This document shows positions 63,933 to 64,000 of a DNA stretch of 64,000 bases, one piece after another. Each line of letters starts with the position of its first letter. Position 1 is the stretch's first letter. The DNA comes from Kitasatospora aureofaciens (GTDB taxonomy: Bacteria; Actinomycetota; Actinomycetes; Streptomycetales; Streptomycetaceae). The notes beneath the pieces are model-generated. The model was given only the letters and a program-made list of their open reading frames with translations. It did no database searches and was not told the DNA's origin. Both the position numbers and the translations under genes were made by a program. The stretch lies in contig NZ_JPRF03000013.1 in NCBI RefSeq assembly GCF_001188955.3, positions 1 to 64,000 on the forward strand, written 5' to 3'.

Positions 63933-64000
63933 TCACCTGGGCCACCGCCCGTCGCCCCGGTCCACCGGCACCCGGGCTCCGGCCGCGGCCAGCGCGGCGT
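63933..64000 (-). CDS. C-terminus of an upstream hopanoid gene (hpnE-type dehydrogenase expected)
   Basis: An open frame entering from the right edge and ending ALAAAGARVPVDRGDGRWPR at TGA 63933-63935. By synteny with S. coelicolor the gene before the polyprenyl synthase encodes the FAD-dependent squalene-forming enzyme HpnE. Only 21 codons are visible, so the identity is by context. Confidence 0.45.
   Translation of the reverse strand, partial: AALAAAGARVPVDRGDGRWPR

Overview
The window is high-GC actinobacterial DNA, most likely from a streptomycete (Streptomyces or Kitasatospora type). Markers are: the 5' end of a 16S rRNA gene at the left edge; a WhiJ-like trio (XRE/DUF5753 regulator, DUF397 protein, RsbW-like ATPase); a c-di-AMP (ydaO-type) riboswitch in front of a resuscitation-promoting-factor-like hydrolase; a mal operon without its own ATPase; gluABCD; a hopanoid cluster; and several leaderless-type promoters. 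No prophage, insertion sequence, CRISPR array or tRNA was seen. All calls come from reading the sequence and recalled family features; no database search was run.

Layout. 1-480: 16S rRNA 5' end and its leader (minus strand). 0.5-3.7 kb: a three-gene, translationally coupled operon (DUF6421, SDR, threonine-aldolase-like lyase). 3.9-6.9 kb: a polycysteine micro-ORF plus hairpin ahead of an amino-acid ABC importer. 7.2-9.0 kb: DUF5134 membrane protein and M56 metallopeptidase. 9.0-11.9 kb: MarR/MFS divergent pair and a TetR regulator. 12.0-14.6 kb: WhiJ-like developmental locus, whose XRE gene is frameshifted. 15-18 kb: CbiX-like protein, then the riboswitch and cell-wall hydrolase. 18-24.2 kb: malR-aglA-malGFE operon with an upstream MalR operator. 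24.5-29.4 kb: GNAT, aldose epimerase and a 999-residue LAL regulator. 29.7-33 kb: terpene synthase, aldehyde dehydrogenase and SnoaL-like protein. 33-39 kb: beta-lactamase-fold hydrolase, Nudix, TetR, a repeat-tailed protein and a GntR-TetR fusion regulator. 39-46.5 kb: spermidine-synthase-like protein, LysR/cysteine dioxygenase/YeiH sulfur genes, gluDCBA and a LapA-like protein. 46.5-50.1 kb: heterodimeric ABC exporter. 50.6-55.4 kb: aldo/keto reductase, tandem-fused MarR, SDR, PAP2, I78 inhibitor and DUF6343. 55.4-64 kb: hopanoid cluster (hpnO, dxs, hpnH, hpnG, shc, polyprenyl synthase, end of a further gene).

Most interesting. (1) The cysteine-rich 40-codon ORF at 3935-4057 has six Cys codons in its last 16 and is followed at once by a GC hairpin; it looks like a cysteine-responsive attenuator of the downstream transporter. 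(2) A family of 7-bp-period intergenic repeats, two of them folding into very long hairpins, recurs at least four times. (3) The ABC exporter halves are degenerate in exactly complementary ATP-site motifs. (4) A MarR regulator has been duplicated and fused head to tail in one polypeptide. (5) TGCACGTGCA palindromes occur in both promoter regions of the WhiJ-like locus.
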